Assembly (NCBI GenBank): GCA_937928295.1
Contig: CALEYY010000026.1
Coordinates: forward strand, 1 to 9,210
Length of the DNA: 9,210 bases
Source of the DNA: an uncultured Moraxellaceae bacterium
Lineage (GTDB): Bacteria; Pseudomonadota; Gammaproteobacteria; Pseudomonadales; Moraxellaceae
Direction of reading: 5' to 3'
Shown: piece after piece, positions 1-5,643 of the stretch
Layout of the letters: the number at the start of each line of letters is the position of its first letter
Position numbering within the stretch: position 1 is the stretch's first letter
Position numbers and translations under genes: made by a program
The notes under the pieces: generated by a model
Seen by the model: the letters and a program-made list of their open reading frames with translations, nothing else
What the model was told of the DNA's origin: nothing
Databases searched by the model: none

Positions 1-1216
1 AGCCATCGCCCTGACTGACGGGTGGCAGTACGGCCGGCCCGAAAGCGGTGGCCGGGAGCCTGCCCTTGAAGGGCAGCAGCAGGCGTTTTTCGGCGGCAGA
101 CGGCAGGCCGCTCGCGGCCAGCTCGGAGTTGTCGAAGTAGCTGCGGGTACGATGGTAGGCGCCGTAAAACAGCGCGCGATTTGACCACTCGAAATCAAAG
201 GCCAGCGCGATGGCCTGGCGTACGCGAATATCGTCCAGCGGTGCGCGGCGGGTGTTGAACAGAAAGCCCTGCATGCCGCTGGGGTTTTCATGGCCTTGCT
301 CAAGCTTGAGTATCTGACCCGATTTCACTGCCGGAAACTGGTATTCCGTGGCCCAGGTCTTGGCCTTGTTTTCCAGGCGGATGTCGTACTGGTCGGCCTT
401 GAAGGCCTCGAACGCGACGCTGCCATCGCGATAGTAGCGGTAAGACACGGTCGCGAAATTGTTCAGGCCGCGATTGACCGGCAGCTGCCTGCCCCAGTAG
501 CGCGGGTTGCGGGCATAGTTGATGCGCCGGCCCGGATCGATGCTGGCGATCGTGTAGGGGCCGCTGCCGATGGGAATATCCAGGCTGGTTTTGTCGAAAG
601 CATGGCGCTGCCAGTAATGCTTGGGCAGGATGCTCATCTCGCCCACGATCAGCGGCAGCTCGCGATTGTTCTTGCTGCGAAAATCGAAGCGCACGCTCAG
701 CGGCGTCAGCGCCTTCACGCTCACCACATCGGCAAAGTAGGCTTGATACGCCGGTGCTCCTTGGCTTTTGATCAGGCGAAAAGTATCAACCACATCGGCC
801 GCGCGAACCGGCTTGCCATCGCTGAAGCGGGCTTGCGGGCGCAGGTGGTAGATGATCCACGAGGCATCGGCAGGGTCGCGTTCGATACGCTCGGCGAGCA
901 GGCCGTAGCGCGTGAAAGGCTCATCGGGCGACGCCACGGTGAGGCTGTCGTAAATGCGGTTCAGGCCGTCGGCCGGTACGCCTTTGTTGATGAAGCCATT
1001 CAGGCTGTCAAAGGTGCCCGTGGCATCAAGACGCAAATCGCCGCCAACGGGGGCGTTGGGATTGACGAACGGAAAGTGTTTGAACGCCGAGGTCAAGGCA
1101 GGTTTGCCATGCAGTGCAATGGCGTGACTGAACTCGATGCTGGCTTGGCTGGCTCCGGAAAATACCAGAAGCCCAGTGGCCACGACGGCGTGACAGGTGG
1201 CGCGCAACAAACCCAC
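1..1216 (-). CDS. YejA/NppA-type periplasmic peptide-binding protein of an ABC importer (family 5), C-terminus beyond left edge
   Basis: This is the extracellular solute-binding subunit (SBP family 5) that captures peptides or peptide-like compounds in the periplasm and delivers them to an inner-membrane ABC permease. 405 codons are visible; the family is usually about 600 residues, so the last third is missing. The GTG start at 1216 is chosen because GGGAG (1223-1227) lies six bases upstream and a Sec signal peptide follows, with cleavage likely after SQA (residue 25). Residues 36-59 match the YejA-type signature: HGKP, then FKHFPFVNPNAP and GG. Further typical SBP-5 segments are FSDGKPVRAADVVDTF, PIGSGPYTI and NPRYWG, then MQGFLFNTRRAPLDDIRVRQ. 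It starts 15 bases after mltD in the same direction, so the two are probably co-transcribed. In Pseudomonas, peptide transporter genes (npp, microcin C-like) lie downstream of mltD, and permease genes probably follow to the left here. The ligand cannot be told from sequence. No lipobox is seen. Confidence 0.9.
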   Translation of the reverse strand, partial: MGLLRATCHAVVATGLLVFSGASQASIEFSHAIALHGKPALTSAFKHFPFVNPNAPVGGDLRLDATGTFDSLNGFINKGVPADGLNRIYDSLTVASPDEPFTRYGLLAERIERDPADASWIIYHLRPQARFSDGKPVRAADVVDTFRLIKSQGAPAYQAYFADVVSVKALTPLSVRFDFRSKNNRELPLIVGEMSILPKHYWQRHAFDKTSLDIPIGSGPYTIASIDPGRRINYARNPRYWGRQLPVNRGLNNFATVSYRYYRDGSVAFEAFKADQYDIRLENKAKTWATEYQFPAVKSGQILKLEQGHENPSGMQGFLFNTRRAPLDDIRVRQAIALAFDFEWSNRALFYGAYHRTRSYFDNSELAASGLPSAAEKRLLLPFKGRLPATAFGPAVLPPVSQGDG

Positions 1217-1231
1217 GCGGAACTCCCTGTC

Positions 1232-2761
1232 TTAAAGCGCTTTCGAATTGAGGACGCTGGGCAGGACGCGCAAGATCAGCTCCTGGCCGACCTGCAGTGT
1301 TTGAATGCTGCCATTCCAGGCGCGCAGCTCGGCCAGCGTGAGCTGATACTGGCGCGCCAGCGAGGCCAGCGTATCGCCTTTTACGACACGACGGCGCAGC
1401 TCGACACGAGCATCCGAAGCGACAGTGTCTGCGACAGCAATCACATCGCTGCCCGGCCCGTTAATACGACGCGTGGTGGGTACGGACAGTTCGCGGCCAA
1501 TGCTCAGCGTGTCGCCATTCTGCGAGAAGTTGGCTGCCAGAATGCTGCTGGTGCTGATGCCGAACTGCCGTGCAATCGAGCTCCAGGTATCGCCTGACTG
1601 CACCAGATAGCGTGTGCTTTCGGTGCTATAGGTCACTGGCGTGACAACAGCAGCAGGCTTGTAGGCGGCGCTGGCGTAGTTGTTGGCATAGTTACTGGAG
1701 TTGTCGAGCGGTTTGCTTTCAGCCGGTGTTGCGACAGCCACGCGCACGCCACCAGACGACTGCATAAGCTGATTTTCCAGAGCGACATCGAGACTGGCCG
1801 GTAAGTGCCACTGGTAGGGGCCATTGGGGGCGTTGCTGTCGCGGCGCAGTGCCGGATTCAGCTCGCGCACCAGCTGGGGAGACAAGCCGGTAAGCTCGGC
1901 GACTTCATTCAGTGTCAGCGGGCCCGGTGTGGTGATGGTGCGGAAATGCGGCCGGTTCGGGATCGATGCCAGGCGAACATTGAAGCTGTCTGGCGACTTG
2001 AAAAGGGCTGCGACAGCAAGGAAGCGGGGCACATAAGCCATGGTTTCGGCGGGCAGCTTCAGCGACCAGTAGTCGGTGCCCAGCCCTAGCGCCTGGTTGC
2101 GCTTGATGGCGCGTGAAACAGTGCCGGGGCCAGCATTGTAGGCGGCGAGTGCAAGCTCCCAGCTGTTGAACATGCTGTTGAGTTTGCTCAGATAGTCGTA
2201 GGCCGCCTGCGTGGATGCCAGCGGGTCGCGTCGACCATCGTAATACCAGGACTGCTCCAGCCCGTAGAGACGACCGGTGTCCGGAATGAACTGCCAGAGA
2301 CCGGCGGCCTGCGAGCGCGACAGCGCCATCGGGTCATAGGCACTTTCGATCACAGGCAGCAGAGCAAGCTCGGTTGGCAGCTGTCTGCGCTCGGCTTCGC
2401 TGACCGACAGGTACAAGTTGCGCTGTGCTCTCGCCAGAATGCGATCCAGATAGGCCTGCTTACCCGTGAGCAGCTGCTTCTGGCGAAGCAAACGATCTTC
2501 ATTGAGATCGGTATCCATCGAGAAACCGGCACGCATGCGGCTGATCAGGTCATTGCCGTTGGTCTCGGCATAGGCTGTCGTTTGATTATGCGAGGCGTCT
2601 GATTTTTCAGCGAGATTGATGACAATGACTTGGCCATTGTTCAGCGTGACTGTTTCGGCGGTACTTTCACTGAAGGCGAATACGGATGTGGACGCCACAA
2701 TCGATAGCAGCCAAAGGCAATGCCGTACAAATGCTAATTTCTGAACTGTGTTTACCGGCAT
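1232..2761 (-). CDS. mltD: Membrane-bound lytic murein transglycosylase D (SLT domain plus two LysM repeats)
   Basis: It cleaves the MurNAc-GlcNAc bond of peptidoglycan non-hydrolytically, leaving 1,6-anhydro ends, in the periplasm. The 509 residues begin with a Sec signal (about 1-29, ending SVFA). The SLT domain spans roughly 129-222: ELALLPVIESAY contains the catalytic Glu139, followed by QAAGLWQFIP (151-160) and AYNAGPGTV (208-215). An MltD-type middle region follows. A low-complexity Asn/Ala/Tyr-rich linker (about 353-370) leads to two murein-binding LysM repeats at about 384-427 and 457-498 (YLVQSGDTW and VVKGDTLASLA starts). E. coli MltD is a lipoprotein, but the only cysteine here is Cys15 inside the signal peptide and there is no lipobox, so this one is probably soluble or held by its LysM repeats. 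The ATG at 2761 has only a weak ribosome site (TGAG, spacing 7). It lies downstream of gloB and 15 bases upstream of the peptide-binding gene. Confidence 0.95.
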   Translation of the reverse strand: MPVNTVQKLAFVRHCLWLLSIVASTSVFAFSESTAETVTLNNGQVIVINLAEKSDASHNQTTAYAETNGNDLISRMRAGFSMDTDLNEDRLLRQKQLLTGKQAYLDRILARAQRNLYLSVSEAERRQLPTELALLPVIESAYDPMALSRSQAAGLWQFIPDTGRLYGLEQSWYYDGRRDPLASTQAAYDYLSKLNSMFNSWELALAAYNAGPGTVSRAIKRNQALGLGTDYWSLKLPAETMAYVPRFLAVAALFKSPDSFNVRLASIPNRPHFRTITTPGPLTLNEVAELTGLSPQLVRELNPALRRDSNAPNGPYQWHLPASLDVALENQLMQSSGGVRVAVATPAESKPLDNSSNYANNYASAAYKPAAVVTPVTYSTESTRYLVQSGDTWSSIARQFGISTSSILAANFSQNGDTLSIGRELSVPTTRRINGPGSDVIAVADTVASDARVELRRRVVKGDTLASLARQYQLTLAELRAWNGSIQTLQVGQELILRVLPSVLNSKAL

Positions 2762-2762
2762 A

Positions 2763-2772
2763 TGAGTACTCA
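2763..2772. repeat. 10-bp perfect palindrome TGAGTACTCA beside the mltD start
   Basis: TGAGTACTCA reads the same on both strands and ends two bases before the mltD start codon, so it occupies the ribosome-binding position. Its TGAG half is the only Shine-Dalgarno-like sequence for mltD. It could be an operator or simply chance; a ten-base palindrome alone is weak evidence. Confidence 0.3.
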
Positions 2773-2780
2773 GTTTTATG

Positions 2781-2814
2781 GGCTGGGGGAGTTAAAAATA
2801 GAAAAACCCCAGCC
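2781..2814 (-). promoter_or_regulatory. 5'-leader hairpin upstream of mltD (8-bp GC stem, AT-rich loop)
   Basis: GGCTGGGG (2781-2788) and CCCCAGCC (2807-2814) are perfect inverted copies separated by an 18-base loop that is almost all A on the plus strand, hence U-rich in the mltD transcript. In the leftward direction the U-run (2815-2820) precedes the stem and no U-run follows it; in the rightward direction the stem is followed by A's. It therefore does not look like an intrinsic terminator for gloB. It lies about 20 bases upstream of the mltD start codon and downstream of the candidate promoter, so it would sit in the mltD 5' untranslated RNA, where it could affect stability or translation. 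The structure is seen in sequence; the role is inferred. Confidence 0.55.
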
Positions 2815-2833
2815 AAAAAATCACAATGCGCCG

Positions 2834-2863
2834 ATAGTAGTCAGAGTTTGCACTGCTTGGCAA
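2834..2863 (-). promoter_or_regulatory. Candidate sigma70 promoter for mltD
   Basis: On the minus strand TTGCCA (2858-2863, five of six matches to the -35 consensus) and TACTAT (2834-2839, four of six) are separated by 18 bases. Transcription would start near 2827, giving a leader of about 66 bases that contains the 2781-2814 hairpin. It lies in the 171-base gloB-mltD spacer, where an independent mltD promoter is expected. Found by eye only. Confidence 0.4.
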
Positions 2864-2864
2864 G

Positions 2865-2883
2865 CTTTGAGATGTGTTCAAAG
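2865..2883. repeat. Short inverted repeat just upstream of the mltD -35 box
   Basis: CTTTGA (2865-2870) and TCAAAG (2878-2883) are perfect inverted halves around a seven-base centre. The repeat abuts the -35 element of the candidate mltD promoter, a place where an activator could bind. Transcribed rightward it would be followed by TTTT, but no rightward gene ends here. It may be chance in AT-rich DNA. Confidence 0.25.
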
Positions 2884-2932
2884 TTTTCCATAATCAACAA
2901 GTTGCCGTAAGTAATGAAGGCGAAGCAGCAGC

Positions 2933-3697
2933 TCAGAATTGATCTTTCCAGAGGCGCAGCAGCCTCAATGTCTCCAGCTCCGAATCAAATGTCTGCCCCG
3001 ACCATTGCGCGACTTGCGCTCTCAGCGCGTGACTGTGGGTGCGCAAAAAGGGGTTGATGCGCCGCTCCCGAATCAGGCTGGTGGGCAAGCTGGGTTCGTT
3101 CAGCAACCGGCGTGCCTGAACATCCTCCTCAGCGTCGACCACAGCGGCATTATCGGGCTCGACATGGCGTGCAAAGCGCAGATTGCTTAGCGTGTATTCG
3201 TGGGTCGGGAACAGCAAGGTTTCTGCCGGCAGCTCATCGATGCACGCGAGTGCGCGCTGCAGATCAGCCGCGGTGCCTTCGAAAAGCCGGCCGCAGCCAG
3301 CGCTGAACAAGGTGTCTCCGCAAAACAGCCAGCCCTGCTCCGGCAGGTGATAGGCCACATGCCCCCGCGTATGCGCCCCCACCGACAAGACCCGGACTTG
3401 CCCCAGCCCGGCCAGCTCCAGCAGCTGCTGATCCTGCACGGCTGCTGTTCGCCATTGCCGGCATTCATCCGGCCCCCACACCGGGCAGTTGCTCAGCTGC
3501 CTCAGCTGCGTTGTACCACCGGTATGATCGGCATGATGATGCGTGAGCAGAATGCCGGCGAGCGACTGCTGATGTTGCTTCAGCCAAGCCAGCACAGGCG
3601 CGGCATCGCCCGGATCCACGACCCAGCAGCCCTGGGCACCAGGCAGCAGCCAGATGTAATTGTCGTCGAAGCAGGGAAGCGCAATAGGATTCTGCAT
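2933..3697 (-). CDS. gloB: Hydroxyacylglutathione hydrolase (glyoxalase II)
   Basis: It hydrolyses S-D-lactoylglutathione to D-lactate and glutathione, the second step of methylglyoxal detoxification in the cytoplasm. The 254 residues form a metallo-beta-lactamase-fold enzyme. The metal-binding motif THHHADHTGG supplies His53, His55, Asp57 and His58. Further ligands are His113 (TRGHVAYH), Asp128 (FCGDTLF) and His166 (PTHEYT). The N-terminus MQNPIALPCFDDNYIWLL and the NPFLR segment near residue 217 are typical of GloB, as is the length (E. coli GloB is about 251). The usual H-T-x-G-H of the third ligand segment reads RGHVAYH and the usual GHEYT reads THEYT; both are conservative variants. The ATG at 3697 has no clear Shine-Dalgarno but gives the expected N-terminus. 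It is divergent from the YafS-like gene and upstream of mltD, as in Pseudomonas. Confidence 0.95.
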   Translation of the reverse strand: MQNPIALPCFDDNYIWLLPGAQGCWVVDPGDAAPVLAWLKQHQQSLAGILLTHHHADHTGGTTQLRQLSNCPVWGPDECRQWRTAAVQDQQLLELAGLGQVRVLSVGAHTRGHVAYHLPEQGWLFCGDTLFSAGCGRLFEGTAADLQRALACIDELPAETLLFPTHEYTLSNLRFARHVEPDNAAVVDAEEDVQARRLLNEPSLPTSLIRERRINPFLRTHSHALRAQVAQWSGQTFDSELETLRLLRLWKDQF

Positions 3698-3703
3698 GAG
3701 TGC

Positions 3704-3732
3704 GTGACAGCTGGCCTGGGAGTCTCAATAAT
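3704..3732 (+). promoter_or_regulatory. Candidate sigma70 promoter for the rightward five-gene group
   Basis: GTGACA (3704-3709) and AATAAT (3727-3732), each five of six matches to consensus, are separated by exactly 17 bases. Transcription would start around 3739, some 20 bases before the ATG at 3760. The 62-base divergent region is so short that this promoter overlaps the gloB leader and any gloB promoter; the minus strand shows TATTAT over the same bases but no good -35 partner. Confidence 0.5.
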
Positions 3733-3759
3733 AGCCCCAACTTGTGCTGATGACTTGCC

Positions 3760-4434
3760 ATGAACGCGCTTCCTTTACTGAGCGGTCTTGAGTCGCGCGC
3801 TGCCTGGACACCGGATCAGGCGCGGCGTGCTCGTGCGCGCATGCTTAAACCGTGGCAGCGCTATCTCACGCAATGTCACGGGGTATGGGCGCTGCAACTG
3901 GATCATTCGCCAGAGCCTGAATCAGCGTTGCCCGTGCAGGCGTTGCGCATGGCGCGTGTCTGGCATTTTGGCCAATCGTTTCGGGCGAGCACCGACCAAT
4001 GGCCGGTTCAGCCAGCGAGTCTGGATCTGGTGATCTGGCGTTTGAGTGCTGCTGATGTTGCGCAGCTGCCGGCCTTGATCGGGCAGATGAATCTTGCGCT
4101 GGGGCCATCGGCTCGAGTGCTGATCTGGATCGAAGCACCGCTGCTGAATGCCTGGTGCCAAACCGGCATGCCGCTCTGCCATGGGCATGACTGGGCCTTG
4201 CGACAAGCCGATTGGGGCGATGCGCGAGCGCTGACCTGGCTGCCGGCACGCTGGTCGTCGCGCTGGTCGGCATCCTGGCAAATATGGTTGCCGCAGGGTG
4301 CGCAATGGAGCGTGCAGTTATGGCAGCGCGAAAGCCTCTGCCCAACAGCCCCAGGGCCGAAGCAGCGTAGCGGAAACCGTGCTGCATCCGGCCTGCGCTG
4401 GCAGCCGCAATCAACGATTGATCATTCGAAATAA
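3760..4434 (+). CDS. Tryptophan-rich YafS/PA1814-like protein, degenerate class I methyltransferase fold
   Basis: The position between gloB and rnhA is that of the YafS/PA1814 family, annotated as class I SAM-dependent methyltransferases of unknown substrate. The only similarity I can see is the family core: ARMLKPWQRYL near residue 30, WPVQPASLDLVIW (81-93), then the helix and strand up to ARVLIWIEAP (118-127). At 224 residues it is slightly shorter than E. coli YafS (about 240). No glycine-rich SAM-binding loop is visible, and the segments usually reading like LPHTLE and GFNP are replaced. Composition is extreme: 18 tryptophans (8%), nine of them in residues 145-188, against three lysines and one tyrosine. 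Signal peptide and membrane segments are absent, so it should be cytoplasmic. It is first in the rightward group, 11 bases before rnhA. The ATG has only a poor ribosome site. It is read here as a homologue that may have lost catalysis. Confidence 0.75.
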   Translation: MNALPLLSGLESRAAWTPDQARRARARMLKPWQRYLTQCHGVWALQLDHSPEPESALPVQALRMARVWHFGQSFRASTDQWPVQPASLDLVIWRLSAADVAQLPALIGQMNLALGPSARVLIWIEAPLLNAWCQTGMPLCHGHDWALRQADWGDARALTWLPARWSSRWSASWQIWLPQGAQWSVQLWQRESLCPTAPGPKQRSGNRAASGLRWQPQSTIDHSK

Positions 4435-4445
4435 CTGGATTTTGT

Positions 4446-4895
4446 ATGTCTGTTTCTTCTGTTGTTATTCACACCGATGGCGCTTGCCGTGGCAACCCCG
4501 GCCCTGGCGGCTGGGGCGCCTTGCTGGTTGCTGGCGAGCATCGCAAGCAGCTTTCCGGGTTCGAGGCGCTGACCACCAATAACCGCATGGAGCTGACCGC
4601 TGCGCTGGAAGCTCTGCGTGCCTTGAAGACCCGTTGTCAGGTGACTTTGTGGACGGACTCCGAATACTTGCGCAAAGGCATGAGCGAATGGCTGCCGGGC
4701 TGGAAGGCCAGAGGCTGGCGTACCGCCGCGAAAGCGCCAGTGAAGAATGCCGATATCTGGCAGGCGCTGGACGCCGAGGCGCAACGGCACGACATTGACT
4801 GGCGCTGGGTCAAGGGCCATGCCGGTGACCCCGGCAATGAAGCGGCGGATCAGCTCGCCAACGAAGCCATCGACCGAGGCCTTAAGGCCGCATGA
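4446..4895 (+). CDS. rnhA: Ribonuclease HI
   Basis: It cuts the RNA strand of RNA-DNA hybrids, removing R-loops and helping remove Okazaki primers. The 149 residues match the family length (E. coli 155). All catalytic residues are present: Asp11 in IHTDGACRGNPGPGGWG, Glu49 in TTNNRMELTA, Asp71 in LWTDSEYL, His125 in WVKGHAGDPGNEAAD and Asp135 in the same segment. The basic handle region (about 77-101, KGMSEWLPGWKARGW then KAPVKN) is intact, so this is the handle-bearing bacterial type I enzyme. The ATG at 4446 gives the expected N-terminus and has a modest TGGA site eight bases upstream. It is the second gene of the rightward group and its stop codon lies in a repeated sequence that leads into dnaQ. 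In E. coli rnhA and dnaQ are divergent; here they are tandem as in Pseudomonas. Confidence 0.97.
   Translation: MSVSSVVIHTDGACRGNPGPGGWGALLVAGEHRKQLSGFEALTTNNRMELTAALEALRALKTRCQVTLWTDSEYLRKGMSEWLPGWKARGWRTAAKAPVKNADIWQALDAEAQRHDIDWRWVKGHAGDPGNEAADQLANEAIDRGLKAA
4878..4889. repeat. 12-bp perfect palindrome at the end of rnhA
   Basis: GGCCTTAAGGCC is identical to its reverse complement and ends three bases before the rnhA stop codon. As RNA it could form only a four-pair stem with a four-base loop. Its right half supplies TAAGG, the nearest Shine-Dalgarno-like sequence to the first ATG at 4892, so its folding could influence initiation at the rnhA/dnaQ junction. Confidence 0.35.
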
Positions 4896-4912
4896 GACCA
4901 GCCGCATGAGAC
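4887..4912 (+). repeat. Tandem 12-bp direct repeat (14-bp period) spanning the rnhA stop and dnaQ start
   Basis: GCCGCATGAGAC occurs at 4887-4898 and again at 4901-4912. The first copy contains the rnhA stop inside ATGA; the second contains the dnaQ start inside ATGA. The ATG of the first copy (4892) opens a five-codon frame, MRPAA, whose TGA (4907-4909) overlaps the dnaQ start by the ATGA arrangement. The simplest history is a 14-base tandem duplication of an ancestral rnhA-dnaQ ATGA overlap. The repeat is seen directly; the history and any coupling role are inferred. Confidence 0.6.
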
Positions 4913-5643
4913 AAATCATTCTTGATACCGAAACCACCGGCCTTGATCCCGGCCTGGGGCATCGCATCATTGAAGTCGGTTGCCTGGAGATGGTCAACCG
5001 ACGCCTGACCAAGCGCAGCTTTCATCATTACCTGCAGCCCGATCGTGAGATTGATGCCGGCGCGATGGCCGTGCATGGCATCACCAACGAATTTCTCCGT
5101 GACAAGCCGCGTTTTGCCGACATCGCCGAAGCATTCCTGCGCTTTGTGGACGGTGCCGAGCTGGTCATCCACAACGCCAGCTTCGATGTCGGCTTCCTTA
5201 ATGCCGAGCTGGCGCGACTGGGCCAGCCGGTCATCACCGAAAAATGTACGGTGCTCGACACGCTGCCGATGGCACGCGCCAAGCATCCCGGCCAGAAGAA
5301 CAATCTCGATGCGCTGGCGCGGCGCTACTTTGTGGATCAGCGCGACAGAACCTATCACGGTGCCTTGCTCGATTCGGAGATTCTCGCCGAGGTTTATCTG
5401 GCGATGACCGGTGGCCAGGTCGGCCTGTCGCTGGGGCATGAAGATGAAGCCAATGACGCCGGCGATGGCGGCGGCGAAGTGATTCGGCGCTTGCCTGCAT
5501 CGCGGCCCAGGTTGCCGGTGATTGCGGCCGATGCCCCCGAGCTGGCTGCGCATCAGGCGCGACTGGCGGTGCTCGACAAGGCCGTGGCCAAGCCCAGCCT
5601 GTTCCGTGTGCTCGATGAAACTGTACCGGGAGCGTCAACATGA
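4906..5643 (+). CDS. dnaQ: DNA polymerase III epsilon subunit, 3'-5' proofreading exonuclease
   Basis: It proofreads newly made DNA within the Pol III core, bound to the alpha and theta subunits. The 245 residues (E. coli 243) carry all three exonuclease motifs of the DEDDh type: Asp7 and Glu9 in ILDTETTGLD, Asp94 in HNASFDVGFL, and His151 and Asp156 in YHGALLDSEIL. QVGLSL at 171-176 aligns with the beta-clamp-binding motif that follows TGG in E. coli. The C-terminal tail (PELAAHQARL and PSLFRV) corresponds to the alpha-binding segment, after an acidic/glycine-rich linker (HEDEAND, AGDGGGE). The frame is open further upstream to an ATG at 4747, but the start at 4906 gives the family N-terminus and lies ten bases after rnhA. 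It has no strong ribosome site of its own, which suggests translation coupled to rnhA. It overlaps nudC by four bases. Confidence 0.96.
   Translation: MRQIILDTETTGLDPGLGHRIIEVGCLEMVNRRLTKRSFHHYLQPDREIDAGAMAVHGITNEFLRDKPRFADIAEAFLRFVDGAELVIHNASFDVGFLNAELARLGQPVITEKCTVLDTLPMARAKHPGQKNNLDALARRYFVDQRDRTYHGALLDSEILAEVYLAMTGGQVGLSLGHEDEANDAGDGGGEVIRRLPASRPRLPVIAADAPELAAHQARLAVLDKAVAKPSLFRVLDETVPGAST

Noticed and set aside
290..1597. A 435-codon open frame on the plus strand.
   Set aside because: It runs antisense through the peptide-binding gene and mltD, both clear by motif. Its translation has no recognisable family motifs and reflects GC-rich codon structure of the opposite strand.
2781..2814. 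The GC-rich inverted repeat as an intrinsic terminator for gloB.
   Set aside because: In the leftward direction the U-run precedes the stem rather than follows it, and rightward it is followed by A's.
3200..3763. A 187-codon open frame on the plus strand.
   Set aside because: It is antisense to gloB and crosses the divergent promoter region; the gloB metal-binding motifs settle the coding strand.
4747..4905. A 53-codon upstream extension of dnaQ.
   Set aside because: It lies inside rnhA in another frame. The DnaQ N-terminus with its first exonuclease motif begins correctly at 4906 and gives the family's normal length.
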